Below are positions 9,617 through 21,028 of a stretch of 64,000 bases of DNA, piece after piece. Numbering within the stretch: the stretch's first letter is position 1; each line of letters begins with the position of its first letter. The notes beneath the pieces were generated by a model that saw nothing but the letters and a program-made list of their open reading frames with translations, was not told the origin of the DNA and searched no databases. Location: NCBI RefSeq assembly GCF_001661265.1, contig NW_017566992.1:527514-591513 (forward strand), in the 5' to 3' direction. The position numbers were made by a program, and so were the translations under genes. The stretch is from Saitoella complicata NRRL Y-17804. Its lineage: Eukaryota; Ascomycota; Saitoellomycetes; Saitoellales; Saitoellaceae.

Positions 9617-11374
9617 ATGCCGTCCACGTCATCCATGACGCCCCAGGACAGGGAGAGGATCAAGCGGTCTATCCCGTCGTCGACGAATAAGATTGTCTCC
9701 GCCGCTGTTGCTCGATTGTATGTTTCGCATCCTAATCCGAATGCGTGGACGTATACGGGGAAGACCGGAGCGGTTGTGTTGGCGTATGACAAAGTAGGGA
9801 AGGTGTTCTTCTTGAAGATGGTCGATATCTCGAATGTACGTCTGCATTCACTCCTGATTCTACAATCCAAGTACGTGTACTAACAGGCCGTACAGGGAAA
9901 CCGCGGTGTAGTCTGGGACCAAGAACTCTACGACGGCTTTCAATACTTCCAAGACCGTACTTTCTTCCACTCCTTCGAACTCGAACGCTTCATGGCCGGA
10001 CTCTCCTTCACCTCCGACTCAGACGCAGCGGTCTTCTTCCGCAAAGTTAACGAACGCGAGAAATCCGCCGAATCGACATCTAACCGTCTCTCTCTCCTTC
10101 CATCCTCATCATCGCCCTCCAGCAGTCCGAGTAAGGCGAATAAGAGGAAGAGTATGAAGGTAGACAAGAGCATGATCGGCGCACCGGCGGAATTTAAGCA
10201 TATGTCGCATATCGGATGGACGCCAGATCAAGGATTCCAGGCTACGGGAATTGACCCAAGTTGGCAGGCTTTGGTGGATGCTATGGCGAAGCAAGGAATC
10301 AGTCGGGATATCATTGAGGAGAACAAGGACTTCGTGGCAGATTTCGTTGCGCAGGCGGGAGGTGTGGATGCTGTCATCGCGGCTGGGAATGCAGCGGAGG
10401 CATCAGCTGCACCACCACCACCGCCGCCGAGTGCACCGCCGACTTTCACGACGAACAGGATTAGGGCTCCACCACCGCCGCCGCCGTCTGCTCCGCCTGC
10501 TGCAGGAGGAAGGAGTACACCGCCGGCTCCACCACAAAGTCGAAAAGCACCTCCGCCACCGCCTTCGAGACGTGCCGTACCAGCACCAGCGTCATCCCAT
10601 CTCGCACCTGTCAACGACGCGCCACCCATCCCGGCGAAGATCCCACTAGATGAAGGACCATCGACACGATTCAACGTACCACCACCCTTCATGAAACCGA
10701 CTGCGTCGGCACCATCAGCCGTCCCACCCCCACCACCAACACGCAGTGGACCAGCATTGCCGGGCAGAGGAGGAGCGGGCGGACCCCCACCACCCCCACC
10801 ACCGAGGAACGCTGGAGGTCCTCCGCCGCCGCCGCCCGCGAGACGTGCAGTTCCTGCCCCCCCGATGGGAGGGTACAATGCTCCTCCGCCTCCTCCTCCT
10901 CCGCCGTTATTCGGAGGAGCACCCTCCGCTCCAATTCCACCTCCACCTCCACCAATGCCTTCTATGTGCGGAGGGGGTGCACCACCTCCTCCACCACCGC
11001 CCCCTCCACCCCCAATGGGAGGTTCTTCCGCACCCCCTGCCCCACCTCCGCCGCCTAGAATGGACGGCGGTGCACCCGCGGCTCCAGCAGCTCCAGTCCC
11101 AGCCGCCGTCGCAGCCCCAGTCCGTGTGAACCTCATGGCTTCTATCCGTGGTGCAGGCGGTATCGGCGCCCTCAAGAAGGTTGATCCGACGGAGCAGAAG
11201 ATTAGTAGTGGGTTACCGACTGAGGGGGGAGGAGGAGGAGGGAGTAAGGCGCCTCCTGTGGGGGCAGCGGCGGCGGGAGCGGGAGGGATGGCGGGGGCGT
11301 TGGCAGCTGCGTTGTCGGCTAGGAAGGCGAAGGTTGCGCATGATAGTGATGAGGAGGAGGATGAGGATTGGTGA
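9617..11374 (+). CDS. LAS17: WASP homologue, Arp2/3 activator (LAS17)
   Basis: Two exons, 9617-9835 and 9896-11374, joined in phase 0 over a 60-nt intron with a perfect TACTAAC branch site (9878-9884), give 565 residues. The order is that of WASP: an N-terminal WH1/EVH1 domain (about 1-110) with LYVSHPNPNAWTYTGKTG and GVVWDQELYDGFQYF; a CRIB/GBD-like segment (about 165-200) with IGAPAEFKHMSHIGWTPDQG; a very long proline-rich centre (about 245-475) for SH3 proteins and profilin; a single WH2 actin-binding motif (about 480-500, VNLMASIRGAGGIGALKKV); and an acidic tail ending EEEDEDW whose last Trp contacts Arp2/3. It should nucleate branched actin at endocytic sites. Having a GBD makes it closer to metazoan WASP than to budding yeast Las17. 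It diverges from the hydrolase gene. Confidence 0.95.
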
Positions 11375-11644
11375 GTTGGCTGTTCGGAAGCCACGCCAGC
11401 GCAAGTGAAGGGCAATCTGGCGAAGCTATAGCAGGGAAATATGCGTAAGGAGTAAAAGTCAATAGGATCTACATTTTAAATTATTATCGCGAGAGTCTGG
11501 GAGATGCTTGTTGTCAGGGTCCTTTCGTGGTGACGTCACGCATATCGCAATCGAAATCGATAACAAGCAAGCAACAACAACAACATCGACAAAGAAAACA
11601 CATCGCCCAACAAACTCCATTCACTCATCGATACCCACAAGAAC

Positions 11645-11975
11645 ATGTCTGGATCAGGGTGCGTTTCGGGCTCTTCACCTGTCATATATACACTGGCTGA
11701 CCGAATCACACAGTACCTCCTCCGCCGGCGACGCCAAAGGTCTCCACTACGACGCCGCAGCCGGTCCCGACACCATCATTTCTCAAGAGCAGAAGGGTGG
11801 TCCATCCATTACTCAGCACCATCCAAGCGGGGTGTTGGGGTCTTCGCCTGAGGGGTCTAAGAAGTGGGCGCATACGGCTGCTGCACCGGGTCCGGTACAG
11901 TTGAGTGGTGAGGGGCTGGAGAAGCCAAAGGGCAGTGAGGAATTGAAGGCTAGGGCTGCTGAGTTGAATAAGTGA
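11645..11975 (+). CDS. small hydrophilic protein, unknown
   Basis: Exons 11645-11658 and 11714-11975 (55-nt intron, GTGCGT..ACAG) give a 91-residue protein starting MSGSGTSSAGDAKGLHYDAA and ending KARAAELNK. It is hydrophilic and Gly/Ala/Ser/Lys-rich, with no cysteine, signal peptide or membrane segment. It is probably disordered, apart from a short C-terminal helix. The start at 11645 is chosen because splicing gives one continuous frame; an alternative unspliced start at 11508 gives a less natural N terminus. I do not recognise the family. The gene lies tail to tail with the LARP7-like gene. Confidence 0.65.
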
Positions 11976-12275
11976 TTAGTAGCAGGAGGGTATGCCTAGG
12001 TGTACGATAGTTGGAAGTATAAACAAAGGTTCGCATTGATTCACGTCAACACTTGCTTGTGTTCATCTTGTTCTTGATCTATCTGCAGTTGTAACGTTGT
12101 CGACGATGGGTATGGAGTAACTAACCACTCAGTGATACAGGTTGCAATTACTTGAAACTACCCAACGAACCGCTATCGTATCCGGTCACTCTCAGTTTTC
12201 CCGATACATGCATTCCCCTACCCGTGCGGCGAATTTCCCACGGTCCGTCATATATCGCAATTAACTCAGATGCCG

Positions 12276-13848
12276 TCAGTCGAACTTCATGTGTGTTCCC
12301 TTCGCCTTGTTCACAACCAGCTGCTGCACCTCACCCACAGACTCAACCGCCCTACTCCTGTCTTGATCCCCAGCCTTCCTCTTCCTCTTCCCCTTCGTCT
12401 TCGCATCCTCCAGCATCTCCCAATATATCCGTTCCCGTTCACCTTCGAGCACATTTCCCACGACATACTTCCTTTCCGAATTCTCGCCGACCGAAGTTCC
12501 TTTACAGTCGTCTTTTGCTCTCATTACGCGATGTTGGAAGGTTAGTGCTCGAGCGAGGAGTATTGCTTCGGCGGGGGTAGAGAGACGGACGTAGGCTGTG
12601 TCTGAGGGTTTGGTGTAGTCGACGTATTGGACGTGAACTAGATTTGTATCTGTGGCGTCTTCGATTGGTGCTCCGTCATATTCGAGTTGGGCAGAAGGGT
12701 TCTTGTCGAAGTATTGCTGCCGATTGGCGACTTGAGCGAGGAATGATTGAATGGTAGGTTTGTTGGTCTCCTCATGCAGATGTGAGAGGTGTAAGATTAA
12801 GCCCTTCTCGTACGGCGTCGGTGTCGATGTTGATGCTGGTCTTGACTTTGGTGGTAGGGAGGGCAAAGGTGGTGGTGTTAGACGTCCGACCTCTCTTGGT
12901 GGAGTTAGGCGTCCTTCTTCTCGTCTCCGAGGTTCTGGAGATACGCGTCTACGTCGGCGAAGAGCATCGTAATCCGATTGAATGAGTCGTTGATATTCTA
13001 CATCACGACGATCGTGTTCGGCTCTGTCATCTCAGTTAGTTCAACGTTCGCGAAGCATGTGATGAACGTGAGAACATACTTCGTCAGAACCATCCATGTC
13101 ATCGGCATCTTGATATTCTTCACAGTACTCTCGTCCACGATTGATGATAGCAGTACAAGCGCGTATCCTCGTCCTAGACCAAAGACACGCTGTATCGGCA
13201 GACACGGATCCTCCGCGCTCATCTCCTTCCGTAGTGCGACAGCGACGTCTAGGGCATCGTCCGTAAGCTTCGCTGGAACTGGCTCGACGTAGATAGTCAT
13301 CTCGTCATCTGTCCCAATCAGTGGGTTGAATGGCAACTCTCGTTGGCGTACATGATATCCGTCAGCCGACAACTGTTATGAGCGCATGTCAGTCCAATCC
13401 ATTCAAGCAGCAGGACACTCCACAGACCAACCTCGATTAATGCTGATGGTATTGTTCGCAATGCAGTGGCTAATGCTATCTGTGATGGTGAAGGTCGTAG
13501 GTTGCTGATTGACCGATGTGAGATGATGTGCGACAGGTGGATCCAGCCGGATGATCCGTCGATGGATTTGGCGGCGAAGCGGACACTTGAAGACGGAGCG
13601 AAAAGCATCTCTAATGCCACGATGTGTTTCCATGCCAGGTCTTCTTCGGAGTAATTTGGACCCTTTTTGGGCTGTTGCACAGGGCCAGTAGGAGCTCTTG
13701 GAGGGTGTTTCGAGGAGGTATCGGCAGGGTTAGAAGACTCGGGCTGCGCAGCTACTGAGCCTGTGGAAATGGGCTGTAAAGCCCTTGGAGGTAGTTCTGC
13801 CGGCACAGCATGGGGTAACTTTCGCTTCACTGTTCTGGGAACGAACAT
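12276..13848 (-). CDS. LARP7: La-related protein 7 / Pof8-like telomerase or 7SK-type RNA-binding protein
   Basis: Exons 13848-13432, 13372-13080 and 13023-12276 (introns of 59 and 56 nt) give 485 residues. A La motif spans about 65-155: GWIHLSHIIS and ALATALRTIPSALIELSADG match its winged-helix core, and intron 1 falls inside it. The usual YFSD residues that hold a UUU-3'OH end are replaced by LFAP, as expected for a Pof8-type La module. A weak RRM-like stretch follows (about 163-230, TIYVEPVP and GYALVLLSS). The C-terminal part (about 290-440) has the xRRM pattern: YEKGLILHLS, VHVQYVDYTKPSDTAYVRL and, in the extra helix, ERERIYWEMLEDAKTK followed by KRKRK. Fission yeast Pof8 uses this domain to stabilise telomerase RNA, while animal LARP7 binds 7SK, so one of these roles is likely. 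The start Met (13848) is the first before the conserved part; an upstream non-coding exon is possible. Confidence 0.85.
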
Positions 13849-14107
13849 CGTGCACAGGTGATTTTTGATGACATTGACGTCTTTCGAGACAAGTGAACTG
13901 TAACGTAGACACATCCATGCAATGATGGGCGATACGCAAGTAAAAGCGAGCCCGAATTCTCCCAGAATTATCTTGAATATTCCCGTCCTGCCACTTATGT
14001 ACATTGTATATCACTTCTTAGGCGTCTCTGCAGCGTACCTCGACCCTCGACCGACGGTGCGATCACGTCTCTACGTACATACCTAAACAACGCAATCAAT
14101 TCGCAAA
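13849..14107. promoter_or_regulatory. shared divergent promoter, LARP7-like / SUB2
   Basis: The start codons of the two RNA-metabolism genes lie 259 bp apart head to head, so both promoters share this interval. An open frame on the minus strand runs through part of it and may reflect a leader exon of the LARP7-like gene. Confidence 0.5.
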
Positions 14108-15625
14108 ATGTCTGCTCACGACAACGAGGATCTTATCGACTACGAAGAGGAGGAGGATGTTCAGCTCCAGGAGACCGCGGCCGCCGATGCCGCTGCTCCT
14201 GCTGACGGCGCGAACGGTGATCAGAAGGATGACAAGAAGGGATCCTACGTTGGTATCCACTCGACCGGTTTCAGAGATTTCTTGTTGAAGCCCGAGCTTC
14301 TTCGCGCAATCACCGACTGTGGTTTTGAGCACCCTTCCGAGGTTCAGCAAGGTTCGCCATTCCATCCCTACGACGTCGACGCCGCGGCGCACGTTTTATC
14401 CTGATTCCATTGAACATTCAACTGACCGGCGGGTTTATAACTTCTTCAGCCACGATCCCGCAAGCTATTCTCGGTCTCGATGTCCTTGTCCAGGCGAAGT
14501 CTGGTATGGGTAAAACCGCCGTTTTCGTCCTTTCCACTCTTCAGCAGATCGACCCTGTTGACGGTGACGTGGGCGTCGTTGTCATGTGCCACACCCGTGA
14601 GCTCGCCTACCAGATCCGAAATGAGTACGCGCGTTTTTCCAAGTACATGCCTAATGTCCGCACCCACGTCGTTTTCGGTGGAACCGACGCCAAGGTCGAT
14701 TCCGAGATCTTCAAAAGCAAGGAGAAGTGCCCTCACATCGTCGTCGCGACCCCTGGGCGTTTGAACGCGTACGTTAGGGACAAGGTTGTAAGATTGGGTG
14801 CTGTCAAGCACTTCGTTCTTGATGAGTGTGACAAGATGCTGGATGCTGTTGGTAAGAAATAGCCCGATAAACCGCAAATGGCAGTGGTGTTAACTCATAT
14901 TTACAGACATGAGAAGAGATATTCAGGAGATCTTCCGTGCCTGCCCTCACGGCAAGCAGGTTATGATGTTCTCCGCCACTCTCTCCCAGGAGGTCCGCCC
15001 TATCTGCAAGAAGTTCATGCAGAACGTACGTCTTTCAATGCCTCGATTCCCCTATTCTTATTTCTAACACGTTCTGTAGCCTCTCGAGATCTTCGTTGAC
15101 GATGAGACCAAGCTTACCCTTCATGGTCTGCAACAATACTACGTTAAGCTCCAGGAGAACGAGAAGAACCGCAAGCTTAACGACCTCCTCGACTCCCTCG
15201 AGTTCAACCAGGTTGTCATCTTCGTAAAGTCCGTCCACCGCGCGAACGAGCTCAACCGCCTCCTCAACGAGTGTAACTTCCCCTCCGTTCAGATCCACGG
15301 ATCCCTCCCTCAGCCGGAGCGTATTAGGCGCTACAAGGAGTTCAAGGACTTCGAGAAGCGTATCCTCGTCGCCACCGACATCTTCGGTCGTGGTATCGAT
15401 ATCGAGCGTGTAAACATCGTCGTCAACTACGACATGCCCGACTCACCCGACTCCTACTTGCACCGCGTCGGTCGTGCTGGTCGTTTCGGTACCACTGGTC
15501 TTGCGATCACCTTTGCGAGCAGTGGCGAGGATGCTGAGGTCATGGACAAGATTCAGGAGAGGTTTGAGGTTAACATTGAGGAGATGCCTGAGGAGATTGA
15601 CCAGTCTACCTACATGAACGCTTAA
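14108..15625 (+). CDS. SUB2: DECD-box RNA helicase SUB2/UAP56
   Basis: Exons 14108-14351, 14450-14851, 14907-15025 and 15080-15625 give 436 residues, the normal length. The protein is an ATP-dependent RNA helicase of the spliceosome and the TREX mRNA-export complex in the nucleus. The Q-motif region ([24 protein letters not shown]) is followed by motif I AKSGMGKT, motif Ia TRELAYQI, the diagnostic DECD box, SATLS (motif III), [23 protein letters not shown] and [10 protein letters not shown] (motif VI). DECD rather than DEAD, together with the acidic N terminus [17 protein letters not shown], separates it from eIF4A. Intron 1 is 98 nt with a GTTCGC donor; introns 2 and 3 are about 55 nt. Intron 1 splits the Q-motif region at EVQQ|ATIPQ. 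Confidence 0.97.
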
Positions 15626-18600
15626 GTTGGGTAGTATGGTAGCGTGGGTGTGATCTTATGAAGGAGGAGTAAGATAGGATTTCTTCGTTTTGCCTTGATA
15701 TGTAGTGTTATGAGTCACAAAAGGGAAGAGATAATATTCAAATGGATGTTATGTCAAAATTGAATACACTCCATATATGCCCATTTGATAAGTTGCTCGG
15801 CAATTGCAAGTGCGGTGTTCCCACGCCCCCGTAGCTGTGTCCCACAATGAGAAAGGTCCTGTTAGAGCATTGTATGCTGAGCTTGGATCTGAGTATAGGC
15901 TGTTCACGGTCAATCGGAATGTACTGGTCCTGCCGACAGAGCTCGCGTCTCAGGCCGGACCCGGTGAGGTACCTAGCGGAGAAACCAGGAAGGATGAGCA
16001 AAACCGGAGTCTGCTCAACAGCAACGGGGTTTTTATCCAACACAAAGGAGCTGAATGAGGTTTATTTTGCATTAAGAGGCAATATCTTTTGTGAGACTCA
16101 TCTTCTGTACAAGCTGCTTGCAGGACCTTTCCGCGTTTAAGATGCCTAAAACATTTGCATGTGAGATCAAACAGAATCACAGCACAAGGAGAGACTGGGA
16201 ACATATTGTGCACTGAAGTGTTTGACGCAGACTGCTTCTCGTTCCATTGCAGGTGCTGAAGCGGCCGATAATGACAATCGGCATGCGTACGAAAGCCATG
16301 TACCGAGCAAGGAAGATGTCAGTCGAGGACAGATGAACGTACGAACGACATGATGTCAGTAAGGTAGGGTACACATTTCCACGGCAACCGACTTAGGTGC
16401 AGACGCTGACACCAGCATGGTAACCGTGATTGCGTAGTCACCTGAACCTACCCTGAAGTTGCCAGACTAGCGGAGCCCACCAAACCTGAGAAAAACGTGG
16501 ATGACCTGAGCATACCAGCTATATCTTGACATGACTGGTGGTTTTCGCTCGCTGTTTCCCTGGGCGGATAGTCAGTCTATGAGTGCTGCACTGCACCACC
16601 GAACGGCAAGCCTCTACGGCTGTTAAAGCGAAAAGCCCAATAACTTGGCTGGTCGGCACCAATGAATTGACAGACGACAACAGCAACGCATGTGAATGGA
16701 CTCCATGTTCTGGTACCGCGAATAAATAACTATGTGCGGGCATGATAGCTACCGCGTATGCTTGAAAAGGATGTCAAGGGGACGCAACGGCTGTAGATCG
16801 ACAGATGACAGGAATATAGTGTCAGTGTCCCGAAGGGTTGCTGGGACTGTAGCAGGTGCTCTCGAGGGCTTCTGATCTCGTCATAAGTTTTTGACAAGAC
16901 GTTTACGACCATGTTGACATCACGGACGGAACAAGAAAAGAAAGCGATGGGCGACGGTTCCAAACTGGGATAGACTGATGTGAGCATCATGCGGCATCGA
17001 TACTGGCGTATGCACCGTTTGTTTCGCGATTGAAGTGTCGGAACATTGACGGGAGGTTTCGTCCATGGACGTTCAAAGGTCTGTAGTACGTCATGAGTGA
17101 TAAGACACGACAGAATCTTTTGACAGCGAACCTCACCTCAACCGAGAGCATCTCATTACGAGTAGCAATCAGCAGTCAGCGACAGCGCTTTGTGTCCATT
17201 TCGCGCACCTTCGACCCGTCGTCTATCGTGCAGCGCATTCATTTTCGACCCACCAAACCTAACGTTTCATGGCGATCGTACGCTCGACATACCATATTCT
17301 TGCTTGAACTCAGCAGGGCATGTCTGATCTCGTCGTCTCTATTTCTCGGTTGTTGTGGTGCTGAAGCTGGAGGCCGACCTCTTCGCCACCGTGTGCAGCT
17401 TGCGCACGGACATGCGGATAGCCGCTTTCCCGCCCTCCGTTACTCCAGGAGTACCATCTTAGATACTCCTATCCGCTATGTTTTCAATTGACCCTTCAGA
17501 CTTCTTTTGTCACCGGGTGGTCTGGAGAGACGTCTATGAAAGTCCGTGGGAAAATCTTTTGGAGGCCGCGACTGATACCAATTTGGATGGTGAACGGGAC
17601 CAAACCCTAGTCACGAGCAACGTAAGGAGTTAGGGATGCTTCACATCTACACAGCCCCAATCACACATGTCGAAATCACGCCAGAACGGGAGCCAAATCT
17701 TCCTCAACCTTATCGCCCCAAAGCCGCGACAAAGCACGTCACGACCCAGTCACCCCTCCTCACAAAACATGCTCACACGTGGACCGAACTTCTGAGCAAG
17801 CGCAACCGCCGCCGAACAACCTTGACTCCTACGCTCTCTCATCGATAGGCCACTAGTGCGCCAGCAGAGCTCGAGCTCCGCAACGTTAACAACATAGCCC
17901 CGGTGACAAGAGGAATGACGAAGAGACCAACGAACTTGGGTTCACGTCGATCTTTACTCACAATCCAGATCGTCAACTAAACGAAACGGACAAAAGAAAG
18001 TGCACTTGGCTATGTACACACAGCTACGTTTACGATCGCCGATGACCACGGCCCAGGTCATGGGGGAGAGGTTTAGTTAGTGGAGCTGCCAAGAGTTTAT
18101 CTCCGCTCCGATCTGACAAATCGACGGCCCGCCCCGTCTGTTTCTCGCCAAGATCATCTACCCGCGTTCACATCTAAGCTTAGATCGATAGCAAACCCTT
18201 AACCCTCTCCCCCACGCCCAATCTCCCCCACCCAATAATACTTGCGTACACCCCGATGAACAAACGAACGAACCAGCACCCGCCAGCTCATCCCCCACCA
18301 AAAGTCTAGAACGACTGCCCACCACAATCACGACGTTCCCAGGTCAAAGAAGCAAGCTTAAGCTGTGCGCACGCGCGTGTATGTAGAGTACTAGCTCGCC
18401 AAATTTCGCCTTCGTTCGATGCATGAATTTGTGGCTCTGAGAGGACTGCGCCTCGTTTTTACGCCAGACGGTACACACCCTTAAACTCGTTCCGGCGGCC
18501 GAAGAAGAGGACCTAGCTGAGGACAAGAATTGTTAATTGGAGGTGTAGCTATAGGGGCGTGCCAAGATGAACGGGATAGGAGAGCGTTGTCCCGTTGTCA

Positions 18601-18760
18601 GCTGCCAGCCGTCACGTTCCCGCCCAGTCGCACTTCGAATCTCACCGCGGCCACTCTCAAACACCAGGGCCAATTGCCAAATGATCGCCCCCCCGGCCCG
18701 TCGGAAGGTATCCATCCCGTGCCCTGAGAAGGCGTTCTGTGATTAGGCGCTTGACACTGA

Positions 18761-18792
18761 CCGTCACTCACGGCTTTTACCGTCACTCACGG
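18761..18792. repeat. paired 13-bp direct repeat
   Basis: CCGTCACTCACGG occurs at 18761-18773 and 18780-18792. Each copy has inverted ends (CCGT..ACGG), so the pair resembles a tandem operator-like site. Its function is unknown. Confidence 0.6.
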
Positions 18793-19191
18793 TTTGCGTT
18801 CGTTCAGGTACTAGCGCAAAGTTACTGCTGATGGGACGATCGCGCTCGAGCAAACAAATAAACAATCGTGAGGAGTGGGAATGGAAGTGTCGTGCGCTGG
18901 AACGAGGTCATGCAATATAGACCTCCATATCTAATGAGGACCGCAGCTTCATACATCCCTCGAACCCAGGGTAAATATTCCATAACTCTGGAAGCCACAC
19001 AGTCCATAGAAGCGGTGTCGCATTGTTGTTTGGCGTGGTACATATTCGTTGAGGTGAATTGATCGTCCCATGTCTCCCGGATCTGGGATCTGACAACGGG
19101 ACGGTCCAGCCGCCGTCGTCGAGCGGCGATCCCGTGCGGAAACGTTGATCATGGTTATCGGCCGCAGGACCCTGGACCTCCCGCGAAGCAT

Positions 19192-19206
19192 TCAATTGTC
19201 AATTGA
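19192..19206. promoter_or_regulatory. 15-bp palindrome TCAATTG-T-CAATTGA
   Basis: Two CAATTG hexamers overlap in a perfect odd-length palindrome inside the gene desert, and the sequence reads on as CAATTGACG. It belongs to the CAATTG set noted across the window. A regulatory role is an inference only. Confidence 0.35.
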
Positions 19207-20202
19207 CGTTGCATATCGTGAGGGTAAAAATCTCACACGACCACTATGAATCGAGCTAGCCAGGGCTTAGATACACAAACGCTAATGCGAAGGGCGCGGG
19301 GAAACTCTAAGCTGGCATGAGATCAAGGGCGATACGTTCATTTCCTCCGGTCGTCAGGGGCTACAGGGGCTGATAAGGGCCAGCAGTTTAGGCGGGATAC
19401 GGGCAAAGGGAACGCGCTGCGTGTCATGATCTGCACTGATCGACCGCTAACGCGCACTCGGGTGGCTTCCGCGGCCCAACGCATCGACAGGAAAAAGAAA
19501 ATTTTCTTGCTGTTTTGATTGCGATGGAAGTGTGTAGGCCTAGATCTGGATTGATTACGTTTGGGTACGTAAGCCGCGTCCTAAGCGTAGAGGGTTAGGG
19601 TTTGTTGTGGGGCGTGAGAAGCGCAGATGACGGAGGAGGATCTTAGGAAGGGTCTACTGAACATCTCAAGTGCCGCCATTCGGAATATTCCATGAGGTGC
19701 GGACTAATCTTCTGTCCACGTGGCCATGGATGCGCTTCCCGAAGGAGCCTACTTCACCAGCCACGGCTAGCTGTTCGCCGTGGTGATATGTATGTACCTT
19801 GAGCTTCGGCCTGCGCCACCGCTTCGGATGTTTTGCCGGTTTCGTTAATAGCACCGCGCCGCACCGAATCTGCGGGCTAACCGAACTCCCAGCAAAAAAG
19901 TTACCCCAGCTGCTGGGCACTTGTACGTGAGCTGGCAGCTTGCAATCAATTGTGCTTGGCAAGAGGTATGATGGAGAGGAGCCGGTCGGACAATGATCGA
20001 GGTTGCAAAATTGATGGCGTGAGTCAGCCCGGACATCACCTGTCGGACTTCGGGGGAGACGTGCGAACCTTAAAGGACGGGACGGGACGGGCCGTCTGTT
20101 GGCTCGCCTGAATTGCATTTGCATATAGACGTCAGGCAATCTTTCCACTATAAAAGCCTTGGCATGTCACGTATCGTCTCGAGAGCACGCACGACATCGA
20201 AC

Positions 20203-20236
20203 CCATGACCGTGCCCCATAGCCATGACCGTGCCCC
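20203..20236. repeat. 19-bp-period tandem duplication
   Basis: CCATGACCGTGCCCC appears at 20203-20217 and 20222-20236, upstream of the Zn2Cys6 factor. There is no coding consequence. Confidence 0.75.
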
Positions 20237-21028
20237 CACCGCTTAACCGAGTTGTCGAGCGCGGCGCTTAGGTTTCAGCAGCTGTGACGTTTCCGTCAAA
20301 GGTCCAAGGTTCCAATGTAATTTCGACTGTATAAGCAAAGAGCGTAAGCGTTCGAGAACAACGCGTAAACAGCAGAGAAAGCCTCTTTCGTCGTTGACGT
20401 TTTCATGGCGTGCATTTCCAACTAGCTTCCGGTCTAGGCTTTCCATCCAGGGCTCCAAGCTTGCAGGTCTAGGTCGCGAACCGAGCTTTGGCCGCTCCCC
20501 GGTCGCGCCGTGACCCTGGACGCCTGCCCATTCTTTTGCCCGGGTGTTGATATACGCGGGTTGCAACAGACGTTCGTTCGCCCAGCAATCGAGAGCACAT
20601 GCGTCGACTTTAATCTCCGTGAGTGAGCTCGCCGTGTGTTACATCTGCAGTACCTTCTCTTTTACAATTGACGAGAGAGACTCCCGCCTGTTTCAGCCCT
20701 TGTTAACCGACGGCCCGCCACGAGCACGCGCGACCCGAACTCAAAGTGCTGAGCGCTGTCCTTGAAGATCGTCTATCGTCTTGTTGACTTTCTCGCCGTC
20801 CTCCGCCGCCGTCCGTTCTCCACCAACAGTGTCCCGCCCCCGTCATCCTCGTCGCGGTGTCCACGACGGTCTCTCGACAAAAACGTTCGACGCTCCCGCA
20901 CGCAGGATCACACATGCTATAAGCGAGCGGCTCGGCCCTTTTTCGACCTTTTATCAGATTTTGCGCCTCGCCCGTCGATCGAAGCGACTCCCACGAGCGA
21001 AACGAAAAGTTACCCGTCCACGACTTAC

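Larger units (their letters stand above)
15626..21028. other. 5.4 kb gene desert
   Basis: No convincing gene lies between SUB2 and the Zn2Cys6 factor. All open frames are short and lack family features; the part nearest 21028 is the promoter and leader of the factor. The stretch contains short direct repeats (13-mer CCGTCACTCACGG at 18761 and 18780; 15-mer CCATGACCGTGCCCC at 20203 and 20222), telomere-like motifs (AAACCCTAG at 17602, AACCCTTAACCCT near 18194, AGGGTTAGGGTTT near 19591), a CAATTG palindrome at 19192-19206 and further CAATTG copies at 15801, 17485, 18671, 19947 and 20665. A short frame at 17478-17636 has F-box-protein-like composition. Confidence 0.55.

Noticed and set aside
10228-11415. 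395-codon Gly-rich minus-strand frame
   Set aside because: It is the antisense shadow of the LAS17 polyproline region.
19666-20148. 160-codon minus-strand frame in the gene desert
   Set aside because: Arg/Pro-rich with no family features or initiation context; most likely chance.
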